Source of the DNA: a virus
DNA: 36,988 bases
IMG/VR virus record: IMGVR_UViG_3300036845_000699
Coordinates: 1 to 36,988 of that record
Strand: one strand, 5' to 3'
Shown: one piece after another, positions 13,195 to 21,082 of the stretch
Layout of the letters: each line of letters begins with the position of its first letter
Position numbering within the stretch: position 1 is the stretch's first letter
Position numbers and translations under genes: made by a program
Notes under the pieces: model-generated
Databases searched by the model: none
Told to the model about the DNA's origin: nothing
The model's input: the letters and a program-made list of their open reading frames with translations, nothing else

Positions 13195-13451
13195 TCCGCA
13201 AGGACGAAAAGGTGCGGCGCAAACCGCCCCGGCCATCCTTCGAGCTCGACCATTCCGTCCCAGTGGACGGTCGTAACGAGCGCGGGTTTAACGCCGTTTG
13301 GACGGTTCGCGAAAAACACTTTGCGCCCTATCAGTTCGCAGGCCCTTATTTTCTGTTCCATCAGTTCAGGCGGTAACAGTCCATCATGCGGGCAAATCGT
13401 CGAACGCCGCGCATCGTCGTATGGCAGCGTGCATCGCGGGCAGACCGTCAT
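13191..13451 (-). CDS. Zinc-finger-like paralog of the 5639 gene, antisense
   Basis: The 86-residue product aligns with the first 90 residues of the 5639 product: C-P-R-C / C-L-N-C, then Y-D-D-A-R-x-S-T-I-C-P-H, then a shared R-P-x-G-V-x-P and a D-G-M-[VI]-E, ending F-A-P-H-L-F-V-L-A. It lacks the second zinc ribbon. ATG 13451 overlaps the upstream stop (TGATG), matching the paralog's start; GTG 13454 is an alternative. The two copies lie on opposite strands either side of the portal gene. Function unknown. Confidence 0.7.
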   Translation of the reverse strand: MTVCPRCTLPYDDARRSTICPHDGLLPPELMEQKIRACELIGRKVFFANRPNGVKPALVTTVHWDGMVELEGWPGRFAPHLFVLAD

Positions 13452-13813
13452 CACCGCCGGTCATCCTCCGGGATCTCGTCGCCTTCGCTCTTTTTGCGCA
13501 GGCCTGCGGCCATCTCGCGCCGCGCGCGCTCCTCGCGGAAGTCGCTGATAAAGCCGGCGATCACATGCGGATCGGCCTGCACCTTGTTCTTCATCACGTC
13601 GTAAACGAAAGCGTCCGTTTCCGCATTGTCGGCCTCGCGCAGCAGCGTATGGGCGAACACGCGCGCGTCTTCCGGGTCGAACTGGCCGCCCATCTCGCCC
13701 CACTCGATTACGACGATGCCGCGCCCCGTGCGGTGCGAAATGATCGAATGCGTATTTATAACTGCCGGATCCGGGTTGCGCGGACGCGGTATGTACTTGG
13801 GTTCGCCGGCCAT
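13451..13813 (-). CDS. Conserved-looking hypothetical protein, antisense, 120 aa
   Basis: Unrecognised. The sequence has a Pro/Arg-rich start and a beta segment (GRGIVVIEWGEMGGQFDPEDA). A helical part follows, with H-T-L-L-R-E-A-D-N-A-E-T-D-A, and the C-terminus is acidic/basic. It reads as a genuine soluble protein and is coupled to the zinc protein downstream by overlapping stop and start. CGGA precedes its ATG, a weak Shine-Dalgarno. It runs against the direction of the head operon. Confidence 0.65.
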   Translation of the reverse strand: MAGEPKYIPRPRNPDPAVINTHSIISHRTGRGIVVIEWGEMGGQFDPEDARVFAHTLLREADNAETDAFVYDVMKNKVQADPHVIAGFISDFREERARREMAAGLRKKSEGDEIPEDDRR

Positions 13814-13822
13814 TCCGGCATT

Positions 13823-13912
13823 TTACACGCCGCTGGCCGGTTGCTCGACAACACGAAGATCCCGTACCGCGCGGATCATCACGGCACGGGTACCGGCCTG
13901 GCGGCGTTCCAT
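13823..13912 (-). CDS. Short antisense ORF, possibly truncated
   Basis: ATG 13912 gives a 29-residue basic peptide ending V-V-E-Q-P-A-S-G-V, 9 bases before the next minus-strand gene. The same frame is open upstream to GTG 14020, and the residues F-W-P-Y-T-G-A-F-D-A-P-T-L-Y-N-R there look protein-like, but they overlap the plus-strand gene at 13951. It may be the 3' remnant of a longer gene whose start was lost. Confidence 0.35.
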   Translation of the reverse strand: MERRQAGTRAVMIRAVRDLRVVEQPASGV

Positions 13913-13950
13913 CCGATTGTAAAGCGTCGGCGCGTCGAATGCTCCCGTAT

Positions 13951-14130
13951 ATGGCCAAAAGATCGACTCCCCGATTCGAAGACCTGATCGCAGCCCGCGG
14001 CGGCGCGGGTGCAAGCGCACCCGATCCGGCGCGCGCTCCCGTAACGGTTAAGAAACCAGCGAAGCCGGCCGCCCCGAAACCGCGGCGCGGGCTGCCGTTC
14101 CAGCCGAAGGGCGATGCAGCCGGCTTCTAA
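13951..14130 (+). CDS. Small basic protein, 59 aa
   Basis: Begins MAKRSTPRFEDLIAARGG and ends in a Lys/Pro/Ala-rich tail (KPAKPAAPKPRRG) finishing F-Q-P-K-G-D-A-A-G-F. This unstructured basic design suits a small DNA- or capsid-associated protein. There is an earlier in-frame ATG at 13939. It overlaps the following gene by 17 bases, whose Shine-Dalgarno GAAGGG lies in its last codons. The minus-strand island ends against it. Confidence 0.55.
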   Translation: MAKRSTPRFEDLIAARGGAGASAPDPARAPVTVKKPAKPAAPKPRRGLPFQPKGDAAGF

Positions 14131-14374
14131 GCAGTCGCCCCGGCTCGACCAGATTGACCGCGAGCAGTTCGAAGAGATGCTGGCCTCGGCCAGCTTCGAT
14201 CTGCTGCGCTCGCGCATTTCAGCCGAGTTGATACGGGCGCTGACGGATTGCGAATCGCAGGCGGACCCGATGGCGGTGCACCGCGCCCAGGGCGCCGCAA
14301 AGGCTCTGCGCGTTGTTCTCGAGCTGCCGGCCATGCTGCTGAAGGAAATGAGCGCGAAGACCGGTAGAGCCTGA
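14114..14374 (+). CDS. Hypothetical helical protein, 86 aa
   Basis: Unrecognised. GAAGGG lies about 5 bases before the ATG. The product is all-helical: a charged first helix (DREQFEEMLASASFDLLRSR), then a second with A-E-L-I-R-A-L-T-D-C, then an Ala-rich third (AQGAAKALRVVLELP). It could be a packaging or head-completion accessory from its position after the portal gene. It overlaps the previous gene by 17 bases. Confidence 0.6.
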   Translation: MQPASKQSPRLDQIDREQFEEMLASASFDLLRSRISAELIRALTDCESQADPMAVHRAQGAAKALRVVLELPAMLLKEMSAKTGRA

Positions 14375-14409
14375 CAATCGGTCAGGGCCAACCCGTCGAA
14401 TACGGCGGT

Positions 14410-14730
14410 ATGGCTAACACCCCACCCGACATCAAACCACCGAGCGACTGGATCATCGTCGGCGGATACGCAGTTAATCCGGCCCAGATCAGTATGATCG
14501 ATCTGCGCAAGCCGGACGAGGTCGTCGTCCACGTTGCGGCGAATTGCCTCGTGGCCGAAGGCGCGGACGCCGACACGATCCGGGCGCTGCTCCCCAAACC
14601 GGCCGAGCAGAAAGCAGCCGAGCACAAGGCCGGCGAGCATCCGCCACTACTCGCTCCTGCCCACAAACCCGACCCAAACGACCCCGGCCGCAAACCCGAG
14701 CCGGAACCCGCTTCCCACAAGTCAAAGTAA
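14410..14730 (+). CDS. Hypothetical protein with Pro/Lys-rich tail, 106 aa
   Basis: Unrecognised. Residues 10-60 form a small beta-rich domain (W-I-I-V-G-G-Y-A-V-N-P, then I-S-M-I-D-L, then V-V-V-H-V-A). From residue 66 on it is a low-complexity tail of Pro, Lys, Ala, Glu and His, probably disordered. No strong Shine-Dalgarno. The stop TAA is followed directly by the GTG start of the next gene (TAAGTG). Confidence 0.6.
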   Translation: MANTPPDIKPPSDWIIVGGYAVNPAQISMIDLRKPDEVVVHVAANCLVAEGADADTIRALLPKPAEQKAAEHKAGEHPPLLAPAHKPDPNDPGRKPEPEPASHKSK

Positions 14731-15096
14731 GTGGAATTCACCCTCGTAAAGTGCCACTACTGCTCGCGGTTCCGGCCGGTCTGGCGGGTTCACCGCCTCG
14801 GCTCGGACGAGCGGCCGGCGCAGTCGATCTGTGACTACTGTCTTCATTGGCATAATGCTGCGCTCGAGCTGCTGGCGGGCCGCGCACTGCCCGGCTGCCA
14901 GAACTGCGGGCTGTCTTCCGAGACCCTGCGCGAAATTCTGTCGCAGGGCGACGCCGCGGTCGAAGTAAGGATGTATGTCGTCCCCCGCGACGGGATCTAT
15001 CAGGTGCTCTGTCCGACCTGCGTGCGGCCGTATGTGGCGAAGCGGGCGGACCTCTACCGCGGCACCCCGTTCGGGACCGAGGTTTTGAAGCTATGA
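14731..15096 (+). CDS. Protein with four CxxC pairs, zinc-binding, 121 aa
   Basis: GTG 14731 abuts the previous stop. Four cysteine pairs, C-H-Y-C (about 8), C-D-Y-C (about 34), C-Q-N-C (about 56) and C-P-T-C (about 94), can form two treble-clef or ribbon zinc sites. Between them lie helical segments and a beta segment (VEVRMYVVPRDG). Function unknown; candidates are a nucleic-acid binder or a structural zinc protein. Its stop overlaps a four-codon frame (ATG 15093) that leads into the next gene. Confidence 0.7.
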   Translation: MEFTLVKCHYCSRFRPVWRVHRLGSDERPAQSICDYCLHWHNAALELLAGRALPGCQNCGLSSETLREILSQGDAAVEVRMYVVPRDGIYQVLCPTCVRPYVAKRADLYRGTPFGTEVLKL

Positions 15097-15103
15097 GGCG
15101 CAG

Positions 15104-15826
15104 ATGAGTCCTGAAGACCCCGAATCACCCGCCCCGGCAGCCGCCGCCGAAGGCGCTGTCGACGTCGCGGCCCTGCAGCAGCAGATCGACGAACTGCGGG
15201 AACAGGTCGCCGAAGGCCAGCGCACCGCGCAGTACTGGGCGGACAAAGCGAAGGCCGCGGCGCCGCAGCCGAGAGCCGCTGAGGTTCCCGAAGAAGACGA
15301 GCCCGACGTCCTCGAGGCGATCACGACGAAGGGCGCGAAGGGGTTCGACGAACTCGCCTCGAAGCGCGGCTTTATCCGCAAAGACGAAGTCGAAGCCCTC
15401 ATCAACACCCGCGCGGCGTCGCTGACCAAAGAACAGGAGCTGCTCACCCGGTACCCGGACCTGAAAAAGAAGGATTCCGAATTCTTCAAATCGACCGCGC
15501 TGCACTATGGCGATCTGGTCAAGGCCGGCACGCCGCAGGCGGTCGCGATGGAGATCGCGGCCGAGAAAGCGGAGCTTGATTTCATGCGCAGCGGAAAACT
15601 GAAGCCCGCGGGCAGCGGGCAGTCGGCCGAAGAGAAGGAAGCCGCGCGCCTCGCCCGTATCAGAGCCCAGTCGGGCGACGGCAGCGGGCGCAGGCCTGCG
15701 CCGGACGCCGAAGAAGACGACGAGCTGACGCCCGAACAGAAGCGCATCGCGGACGCGATGGGCGTGTCGCACGAAGCGTATAAGAAGCGCGCCAAGGCCG
15801 GCGTCGCGATGCGAGGTCTTAAATGA
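15104..15826 (+). CDS. Scaffolding-like protein
   Basis: A 240-residue acidic, Ala/Glu/Lys-rich protein between portal and capsid, the usual place of the internal scaffold that guides capsid assembly. Residues 22-50 form a coiled coil (VAALQQQIDELREQVAEGQR). The middle is helical (FIRKDEVEALINTRAASLTK), and the C-terminus (LTPEQKRIADAMGVS, then YKKRAKAG) is typical of phage scaffold or head-maturation proteins. No protease motif is seen. The start overlaps the tiny bridging ORF (ATGA); the stop overlaps the next ATG. Confidence 0.65.
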   Translation: MSPEDPESPAPAAAAEGAVDVAALQQQIDELREQVAEGQRTAQYWADKAKAAAPQPRAAEVPEEDEPDVLEAITTKGAKGFDELASKRGFIRKDEVEALINTRAASLTKEQELLTRYPDLKKKDSEFFKSTALHYGDLVKAGTPQAVAMEIAAEKAELDFMRSGKLKPAGSGQSAEEKEAARLARIRAQSGDGSGRRPAPDAEEDDELTPEQKRIADAMGVSHEAYKKRAKAGVAMRGLK

Positions 15827-16776
15827 GCGACGAGAAACGCAGCCACAAACGAAAGCCGCCGGCCGATCCGGCGCTCGACGCGAACAAGCGCATCCTTGCC
15901 GACCGGCAGGCGCGCATCGACGATCAGAAGGCGGTCGAGACGCTCGCGACCGATCTCGGGCTCAATCTGAAAGATCCGGATCCGGATCCCGACCGCCCGA
16001 CCGAGGACGTCGCGCAGTTCCTCAACGAAGAGTGGGACCGGAAGACGTTCGGCGATTCGATCCCGACCTACACGCGCGTCGTCTACGGTCCGGATCCGCT
16101 GCTGATTTCCTGCCCCGCGATGAAAGCCTCGATCGAGAACGTCGGTCTCGAGGACTACGCGAACGCGACGGCTGAGGCGATCCTGCTGCGCGAAGAAAAG
16201 GCCGTGCCGGATCCGGTTCTGCAGAAGGGCCTGCGCGCGGCGATCGCGCGATTCGGCAAAGACGCGGTCGCCACCGCGTTCCGCGACCGCATCATGCGGA
16301 TTCCGCAGCGGAACGTGGAAGTCGAAGCGGACCGCTCGGACGCGATGATCTTCGCGCAACCGATGGAAGAGGCGGTGCTGAAGTACGGCACCCCGGGCAT
16401 GGCGCCGAAGTTCCTGTCGGACCGCTGCATTGGTGTGCTCGGACTGCGCGGCTACGTGATCGTGAAAGACGAGCACGGCGAGCCCGTCAGAGTCGGCACG
16501 CTCATCATGGGCGAGATCCCGATCCGGATGGCCGAGGCGCGCCGCCAGCACTGGGCGAACGAGTCGGACCAGCAAATCCAGGAGGCCGGGGAGCAGTTCG
16601 AGGACATCGCCGCGCGCGCGATCCGCGACGGCGGTAAAGCCGGCATCTCGGTGCTGCGCCAGGGTGAACAGGTCAGGTCGAGCGCCGCGGGAGATTTCGA
16701 GGACGACCCGGCGCTGACGAATTCATATCTCGGGCGATCGCGCGACACGGGTTTCCGCGTCGAAAGGGAGAGGTAG
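15823..16776 (+). CDS. Hypothetical head-region protein, 317 aa
   Basis: Unrecognised. The first 70 residues are charged and disordered-looking, with Asp-Pro repeats near 50-60 (DPDPDPDR). The middle is mixed alpha/beta, with a run of helices (MKASIENVGLEDYANATAEA, FGKDAVATAFRDRIM) and a beta segment (CIGVLGLRGYVIVKDEHGE). The C-terminus is acidic then basic. It sits between scaffold and decoration-like genes and may be a head protein or assembly factor. ATGA overlap with the scaffold gene. Confidence 0.6.
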   Translation: MSDEKRSHKRKPPADPALDANKRILADRQARIDDQKAVETLATDLGLNLKDPDPDPDRPTEDVAQFLNEEWDRKTFGDSIPTYTRVVYGPDPLLISCPAMKASIENVGLEDYANATAEAILLREEKAVPDPVLQKGLRAAIARFGKDAVATAFRDRIMRIPQRNVEVEADRSDAMIFAQPMEEAVLKYGTPGMAPKFLSDRCIGVLGLRGYVIVKDEHGEPVRVGTLIMGEIPIRMAEARRQHWANESDQQIQEAGEQFEDIAARAIRDGGKAGISVLRQGEQVRSSAAGDFEDDPALTNSYLGRSRDTGFRVERER

Positions 16777-16777
16777 C

Positions 16778-17350
16778 ATGGCAAATCCCAATTTTCAATT
16801 TGGCTTCAGGCCCATCATCCGGATGGGAGGCTCGCCGTTTTCCGTGACGGAATACGGCAAGGCGGCGGCCGACGTCAATCCGATCTATGCATTTGATCTC
16901 GTGGGCCACCTGACCGGCGGCACGCCCATGCCGCTGCCCGAGAACCCGACGTACAACCTCTCGCGCATCCAGGACGGCTCGCAGCTGACGCCGGGCACGT
17001 CGCTGTGGCTCGGCGCCAGCCTGAGCTACGGCGCCGCGTCGACGGCGACCGTGCATCCGGTGACAGACGAGATCGATTGCGTCTTTCTCGCCGCGTGCGG
17101 CCCGGGGGCGACGGTAATCACGACGGCCGCGCACGCCGGGCTGAACGCACTCGTCAAGCTGGTGGCCGGTAACCCGGCAACGAAGATGTCGAAGTCGGGC
17201 GTCGACGACGCGAATATCGCCGTGACCGCCGGCTACGACCTGAAGATCCGCGGGATTGCCATGATCCCTCCGAACGTCGAGGGGCCGAACGCAATCGTCG
17301 AAGTTCTGATTAACAAGCACGCGCTCGGACAGTCTACCGCCGCGGTGTAG
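16778..17350 (+). CDS. Head decoration-like protein
   Basis: Starts one base after the previous stop, with a GGGAGAGG Shine-Dalgarno. Residues 1-60 (MANPNFQFGFRPI, then M-G-G, then V-N-P-I-Y-A-F-D-L-V) resemble a widespread family of phage proteins that begin M-A-N-P-x-G-F-R-P and lie just before the major capsid gene, taken to be decoration or minor head proteins. The product is mostly beta (190 residues) with Gly/Ala/Thr-rich strands. Assignment is by pattern and position. Confidence 0.65.
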   Translation: MANPNFQFGFRPIIRMGGSPFSVTEYGKAAADVNPIYAFDLVGHLTGGTPMPLPENPTYNLSRIQDGSQLTPGTSLWLGASLSYGAASTATVHPVTDEIDCVFLAACGPGATVITTAAHAGLNALVKLVAGNPATKMSKSGVDDANIAVTAGYDLKIRGIAMIPPNVEGPNAIVEVLINKHALGQSTAAV

Positions 17351-17359
17351 AGGAGACAC

Positions 17360-18280
17360 ATGTTCATTCGCACACTATTCCCCGATCTCTACCTGCAGAG
17401 CATGTTGCCGGCGATCGATGAAGTCGTCATGACGAAGTACTCGCAGTTCCCCGACGAATTCTCCGAGGTCTACCGAATGGAGTCGTCCTCGCGCTCGATC
17501 GAGCAGACAACCGAGGTCACGGGCTTCGGCCAGATGGCGGTCGTGCCGGAAGGATCCGACACGCGCTATGACGAGGCGCTGCCGGCCTTCAACAAGACGT
17601 ATAACCACGCGCAGTACTCGCTCGGGTTCCGCGTGACCAAGGTCGCGATGGACGACGACAAATTCGGTGTCGTGCGTAAACTCGCGACGGAGCTGGGCCG
17701 TTCGGGCAAGGAAACGAAGGAAGTGACAGCCGCCAACCCGTTCAATACCGGCTTTACCTCCGCGACCGGCCCGGACGGCCAGCCCCTGTTCTCGACCGCG
17801 CATCCGCTGATCGGCGGCGGCGTGCAGTCGAACCGCCTCGCGTACGCGACCGACCCCGACGTGACCTCGACGCAGCTGGCGCTTACGCTCATGCGGACCG
17901 CCGTCGATCACCGCGGCAAGCGGCAGCGCATTCCGCCGAAAAAAGCCATCTACCCGCCGCAGCTCGAATTCATCGGGGCCGAGCTGCTGGGCGGCGTCGA
18001 TCGCCCGGACACGGCGAACCGCGCGATCAATGCGTTCCGCCGGCGCAGCGGGTTGCCGTCGTTCGATACCTGGATGGTCTGGGACTACTTGACGGACCCC
18101 GACGCCTGGTTCATCGAGGGCGACGTGCAGGACACCGAACTCCGCTTCTATAACCGCGAGCCGTTCAACACCGTCCACGACATCGACTTCGATTCGCGCT
18201 CGGTCAAGACCGCGGGCTGGATGCGGTTCTCGGTTGGTTTTAACGGTTTTTACGGCACTGTGGGCATCCCGAGCAGCTAG
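17360..18280 (+). CDS. Major capsid protein
   Basis: A 306-residue protein after scaffold and decoration-like genes, with a strong AGAGGAGACACATG start. It resembles the Mu gpT-type HK97-fold capsid family: F-P-D-L-Y-L, then Y-x-x-F-P-D-E-F, an E-x-T-E-V-T-G-F-G segment, a long helix over 100-125, then F-S-T-A-H-P-L near 140-146 (that motif recurs in this family), and P-D-A-W-F-I-E-G-D near 246-254. Its strong Shine-Dalgarno fits the need for high expression. It would form the icosahedral shell. Confidence 0.8.
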   Translation: MFIRTLFPDLYLQSMLPAIDEVVMTKYSQFPDEFSEVYRMESSSRSIEQTTEVTGFGQMAVVPEGSDTRYDEALPAFNKTYNHAQYSLGFRVTKVAMDDDKFGVVRKLATELGRSGKETKEVTAANPFNTGFTSATGPDGQPLFSTAHPLIGGGVQSNRLAYATDPDVTSTQLALTLMRTAVDHRGKRQRIPPKKAIYPPQLEFIGAELLGGVDRPDTANRAINAFRRRSGLPSFDTWMVWDYLTDPDAWFIEGDVQDTELRFYNREPFNTVHDIDFDSRSVKTAGWMRFSVGFNGFYGTVGIPSS

Positions 18281-18288
18281 AGGACACT

Positions 18289-18510
18289 ATGGCTCAATCG
18301 CCGATACAACCGTCGAGATTCACGCAGGTCGAGATTACGCCGCGCGGCGCGGGCGGCAAGGGGCACGCGCCTGCGGTCGGCGCCGGGACGACCGTCCCGC
18401 TCCGGATCGTGCTGCCGGCCGCGCAGTCGGCGAACGCGCTCGAGATTGTCGCGTCCGACGGCGTGACTGTTCTGTTCTCGATCTCCGCGACTGGCGTGCC
18501 GAGCGCCTGA
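18289..18510 (+). CDS. Small head/tail-region protein, 73 aa
   Basis: Unrecognised, starting after a strong AGAGGACACTATG signal directly behind the capsid gene. The product is beta-rich with an I-T-P-R-G-A-G-G-K-G-H-A-P-A-V-G loop and ends with S-I-S-A-T-G-V-P-S-A. It could be a decoration or head-completion protein. No cysteines. Confidence 0.55.
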   Translation: MAQSPIQPSRFTQVEITPRGAGGKGHAPAVGAGTTVPLRIVLPAAQSANALEIVASDGVTVLFSISATGVPSA

Positions 18511-18524
18511 AGGGCCGCCCGGCG

Positions 18525-18938
18525 ATGATAAACAAGACCCTACACCGCAATGTCATCCCGGCCACGCCTGTCGCGGCGGCCGGCACTCTGACCTCGCAGA
18601 CGGAATTTGCGACGTGGGGCCGCGGGATCCGTTTCTTCATCACCGTCTCGGGAGCAACCGCGGGCGGGGGCACGGACGCGGTCTTTCTTTGCGCGGTGCC
18701 GCCGGCGGGCGGCCCGGCCATTCCCATCGCCGGGTTTGCGGCGGCGAATGCGCTGTCCGCGGCCGGCGTGTTTATCGCCGACTTCTACCCGGGCGCGTGG
18801 CTGCCTCCCACGCTCGCGCCCGGGGGGCATTTGCTCGGCGCGGCAGGGATTGAGCTGCCGATGAAATGGGCGGTCCAGATCGCGATGGGCGCGGGCAACT
18901 CCGCGACCATCACGGTCGACGCGGAGATGATGCCATGA
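18525..18938 (+). CDS. Small virion-like protein, 137 aa
   Basis: Unrecognised. ATG 18525 was taken over longer in-frame starts that overlap the two upstream genes. The product is Gly/Ala-rich and beta-rich (IRFFITVSGATAGGGTDAVFL), with hydrophobic strands spaced by loops, as in capsid-associated or stopper-type beta proteins. Its stop overlaps the ATG of the five-codon ORF at 18935. Confidence 0.55.
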   Translation: MINKTLHRNVIPATPVAAAGTLTSQTEFATWGRGIRFFITVSGATAGGGTDAVFLCAVPPAGGPAIPIAGFAAANALSAAGVFIADFYPGAWLPPTLAPGGHLLGAAGIELPMKWAVQIAMGAGNSATITVDAEMMP

Positions 18939-18952
18939 GCGAGCGAGCCTGA
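18934..18952 (+). repeat. Bridging five-codon ORF, first copy of a 15-base repeat
   Basis: CATGAGCGAGCGAGC (18934-18948) recurs exactly at 25870-25884. In both places it starts with an ATGA overlap of the upstream stop and encodes MSERA. Here the TGA (18950-18952) touches the next ATG (18952). It may combine a reinitiation ORF with a GAGCGAG Shine-Dalgarno-like segment. Confidence 0.7.
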
Positions 18953-19395
18953 TGTGCCCGCAAGGGTATGCTCTCACGGGCGGGCTCTGTCAGGCGCAGG
19001 CGACTGCGGGCGAAGCGCCGGCGCTGGCGGCGCAGATTGCTTATGCCTCGGCAAACCTTACGCTCACGACTGCCTGGCAAAATGTGCCGGGCGCGGCAAT
19101 CACGGTTGCGGCCGCTGGCACTTACCTCGTGACCGGATGCGTGTCGTTTTACTGCAGCGGCGATACCGGTCAAAACCTGTACGGCGGTCTCTCGGCGGCC
19201 TCTGCCGTTCAGGGCCAGGCGGCGGTATTCAATGCACCCGTTACCGGCGAGCAGGTATCGCTCACCCAGCAGTGGATTGTGGCGGTCTCAGCAGGCGCAG
19301 TTTTGCAATTGATCGGCCAAAAGGGCGGCGGAACCGGTAACAGTCTCATCGCGTCCGCCGGCCAAACGTCGATGACGGCGATCCGCGTCGCTTGA
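18952..19395 (+). CDS. Jelly-roll-like virion protein, 147 aa
   Basis: Unrecognised by exact family. After a Cys-containing start (MCPQGYALTGGLCQ), the sequence is a chain of Ala/Gly/Thr/Val-rich beta strands, including A-G-T-Y-L-V-T-G-C-V-S-F-Y-C near residue 58-71 that resembles C1q/TNF-type jelly-roll domains found in phage decoration and fibre proteins. It lies among virion genes. ATG 18952 touches the stop of the five-codon bridging ORF. Confidence 0.6.
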   Translation: MCPQGYALTGGLCQAQATAGEAPALAAQIAYASANLTLTTAWQNVPGAAITVAAAGTYLVTGCVSFYCSGDTGQNLYGGLSAASAVQGQAAVFNAPVTGEQVSLTQQWIVAVSAGAVLQLIGQKGGGTGNSLIASAGQTSMTAIRVA

Positions 19396-19441
19396 TCCGC
19401 GCAGCCTGATGGCGGTCGAATAACTTCCTCGTGAGGACATT

Positions 19442-20392
19442 TTGACCTGGGGCCAGCTGCGTCTCCAATTACAGACGAGCGCGCCGGACGTCTCGCTCGA
19501 TCTGCTCGACGCCTGGCTGAATACCCGCTATACGTCTGTCCTGGCCGCGACAGACTGGTCGGGCCTGAAAGCGCATGCGGCCATACAGACGCAGGCGGCC
19601 TACCAATCCACGACGGACAGCGTAACGGTCACCGTGGGCGACGGGGGCGCCACCGGCGCGGGCACCGCGTGGACGAGCGCGATCGTCGGCCAGCGCTTCT
19701 ACATTCCCGGCGACACCGTGACCTATCTCGCGGACATCTTCGTCTCGGCGACGGAGTTGTATTTCGACCGCGTGTACGAGGGCAAAGGCAGCGAGCCCGC
19801 AGGCACCGTTTACGCGGGATCTCCCTATGTGCTGATGCAGAACGTTTACACTCTGCCGGCCGACTGCAGTTCGATCGTTTCGGTGCTCGATCCGATCACC
19901 AATCTGCCCTTGGAACCATTCACGAAGGACGGTCTCGACCAGTCGGCCGGCAGCCGGGCGCTCGTCGGCTATCCGAAGGCCTGGGCGCCGTATGACGACA
20001 GCCCGGAAGCCTCGCCGCCCGTACTGCACCAGATCGAACTCTACCCGCCGCCACTTCAGGCGCGCGGATTCCCGCTCGAGTACCTGCGGAACGCCAACCA
20101 GTTCACCGGCGAGAACACGAGCGCCTCGCCGCTGCCGTTCATCGGCAGCGCGGTCTTACTCCTCGGCGTGCGTGCAGACATCGCGCTCCATCAGGAGAAG
20201 TTCCCGAAGGCCGCGGGATACGAGGCGCAGTTTGAAAAGGAACTCGCGCGGTTGCTCCTGGTCGATCACGCCCTGCGCCGTGTAAAAACAAGCGTGAAAA
20301 TGGCCGACCGGTTCACGCGGCACCGATTTGCGCGTACCGCCAGGGGGCGAGGGACCGGCTGGAGGGGCAGCAATCCCGGAGGGCCGTACTAA
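19442..20392 (+). CDS. Head-tail adaptor-like protein, 316 aa
   Basis: TTG 19442 has AGGA about 5 bases upstream. The N-terminus (WGQLRLQLQTSAPDVSLDLL, then A-W-L-N-T-R-Y) and the rest look like head-tail connector proteins that contact the portal. The middle is beta-rich (SVTVTVGDGGATGAGTAWTS), and the C-terminal helices (residues 235-290) end in a basic, Gly-rich tail. The stop directly precedes the GTG of a second connector-like gene. Identification rests on order and general layout. Confidence 0.6.
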   Translation: MTWGQLRLQLQTSAPDVSLDLLDAWLNTRYTSVLAATDWSGLKAHAAIQTQAAYQSTTDSVTVTVGDGGATGAGTAWTSAIVGQRFYIPGDTVTYLADIFVSATELYFDRVYEGKGSEPAGTVYAGSPYVLMQNVYTLPADCSSIVSVLDPITNLPLEPFTKDGLDQSAGSRALVGYPKAWAPYDDSPEASPPVLHQIELYPPPLQARGFPLEYLRNANQFTGENTSASPLPFIGSAVLLLGVRADIALHQEKFPKAAGYEAQFEKELARLLLVDHALRRVKTSVKMADRFTRHRFARTARGRGTGWRGSNPGGPY

Positions 20393-21082
20393 GTGCAGTT
20401 GTCCGATATGTCTGCGCTGGTCTCCGAGCGCTTGAACGAGGCGGGTTCGCCCACTTTTTACCCGGCCTCCGAGATCACCGCTGCATTGAACGAAAGCAAC
20501 AGAGTGTTCGCATTTTTGACCCTCGCGCTCGAAACGACGGTGAGCTGGACCGCAGCCGCCGCCACGCCCTTCTTCCACATGCTGCCGCTCTACCCGGATT
20601 TCATCGTCCCGCTGCGGATCGCGACGCTGGGCGGCAGTAAGGTCCGGCCCGCGCGGCTGTCCGGACTCTGGAGTCTTGACTCCAAATGGCCCGCATCGCC
20701 GGGTTCGCCCGTGCGGTACGCGGCGGTGGGCGCCGACCTCGTCGCGCTCTACCAGCAGCCTGCGGCGGCCGTTTCGCTGACGCTGACTTACGCCCGCGCT
20801 CCGGCTGCGCTGGCCGCGGATACCGACGTTCCGGAGATCCCATCTGAATATCACCCGCAGATGGTCAGCTATGCCATCTACAGGCTGCGCCAGGTGGAGG
20901 GCGCGAACGGCCTCGCGGCGGCGCTGCCGCTGCTCGCGGAATTTCTCGCCGCCGCGACCGAGTACGGCAACTTCATGCGGGCGCGGAACATCGGCGCCGG
21001 ATACGACGCGCTGCCGCTCGAGCTTGCGCTCTACGACAAATCGCGGCTGCTCGGCGTGGCGGCCGGAAAGAAGGCGGCGTGA
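20393..21082 (+). CDS. Head-tail adaptor-like protein, 229 aa
   Basis: GTG 20393 follows the previous TAA directly. The sequence begins with a helix-rich unit (M-S-A-L-V-S-E-R-L-N-E, then Y-P-A-S-E-I-T-A-A-L-N-E-S-N-R), a shape seen in podovirus adaptor proteins (gp4-like). A beta-rich core and a C-terminal helical part with Y-H-P-Q-M-V-S-Y-A-I-Y-R-L follow. It probably forms part of the neck below the portal, by position. Confidence 0.6.
   Translation: MQLSDMSALVSERLNEAGSPTFYPASEITAALNESNRVFAFLTLALETTVSWTAAAATPFFHMLPLYPDFIVPLRIATLGGSKVRPARLSGLWSLDSKWPASPGSPVRYAAVGADLVALYQQPAAAVSLTLTYARAPAALAADTDVPEIPSEYHPQMVSYAIYRLRQVEGANGLAAALPLLAEFLAAATEYGNFMRARNIGAGYDALPLELALYDKSRLLGVAAGKKAA

Noticed and set aside
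13298-13987. Plus-strand 229-codon frame opposite the second antisense island
   Set aside because: The minus-strand proteins are coherent, and one is a paralog of another gene in the window.
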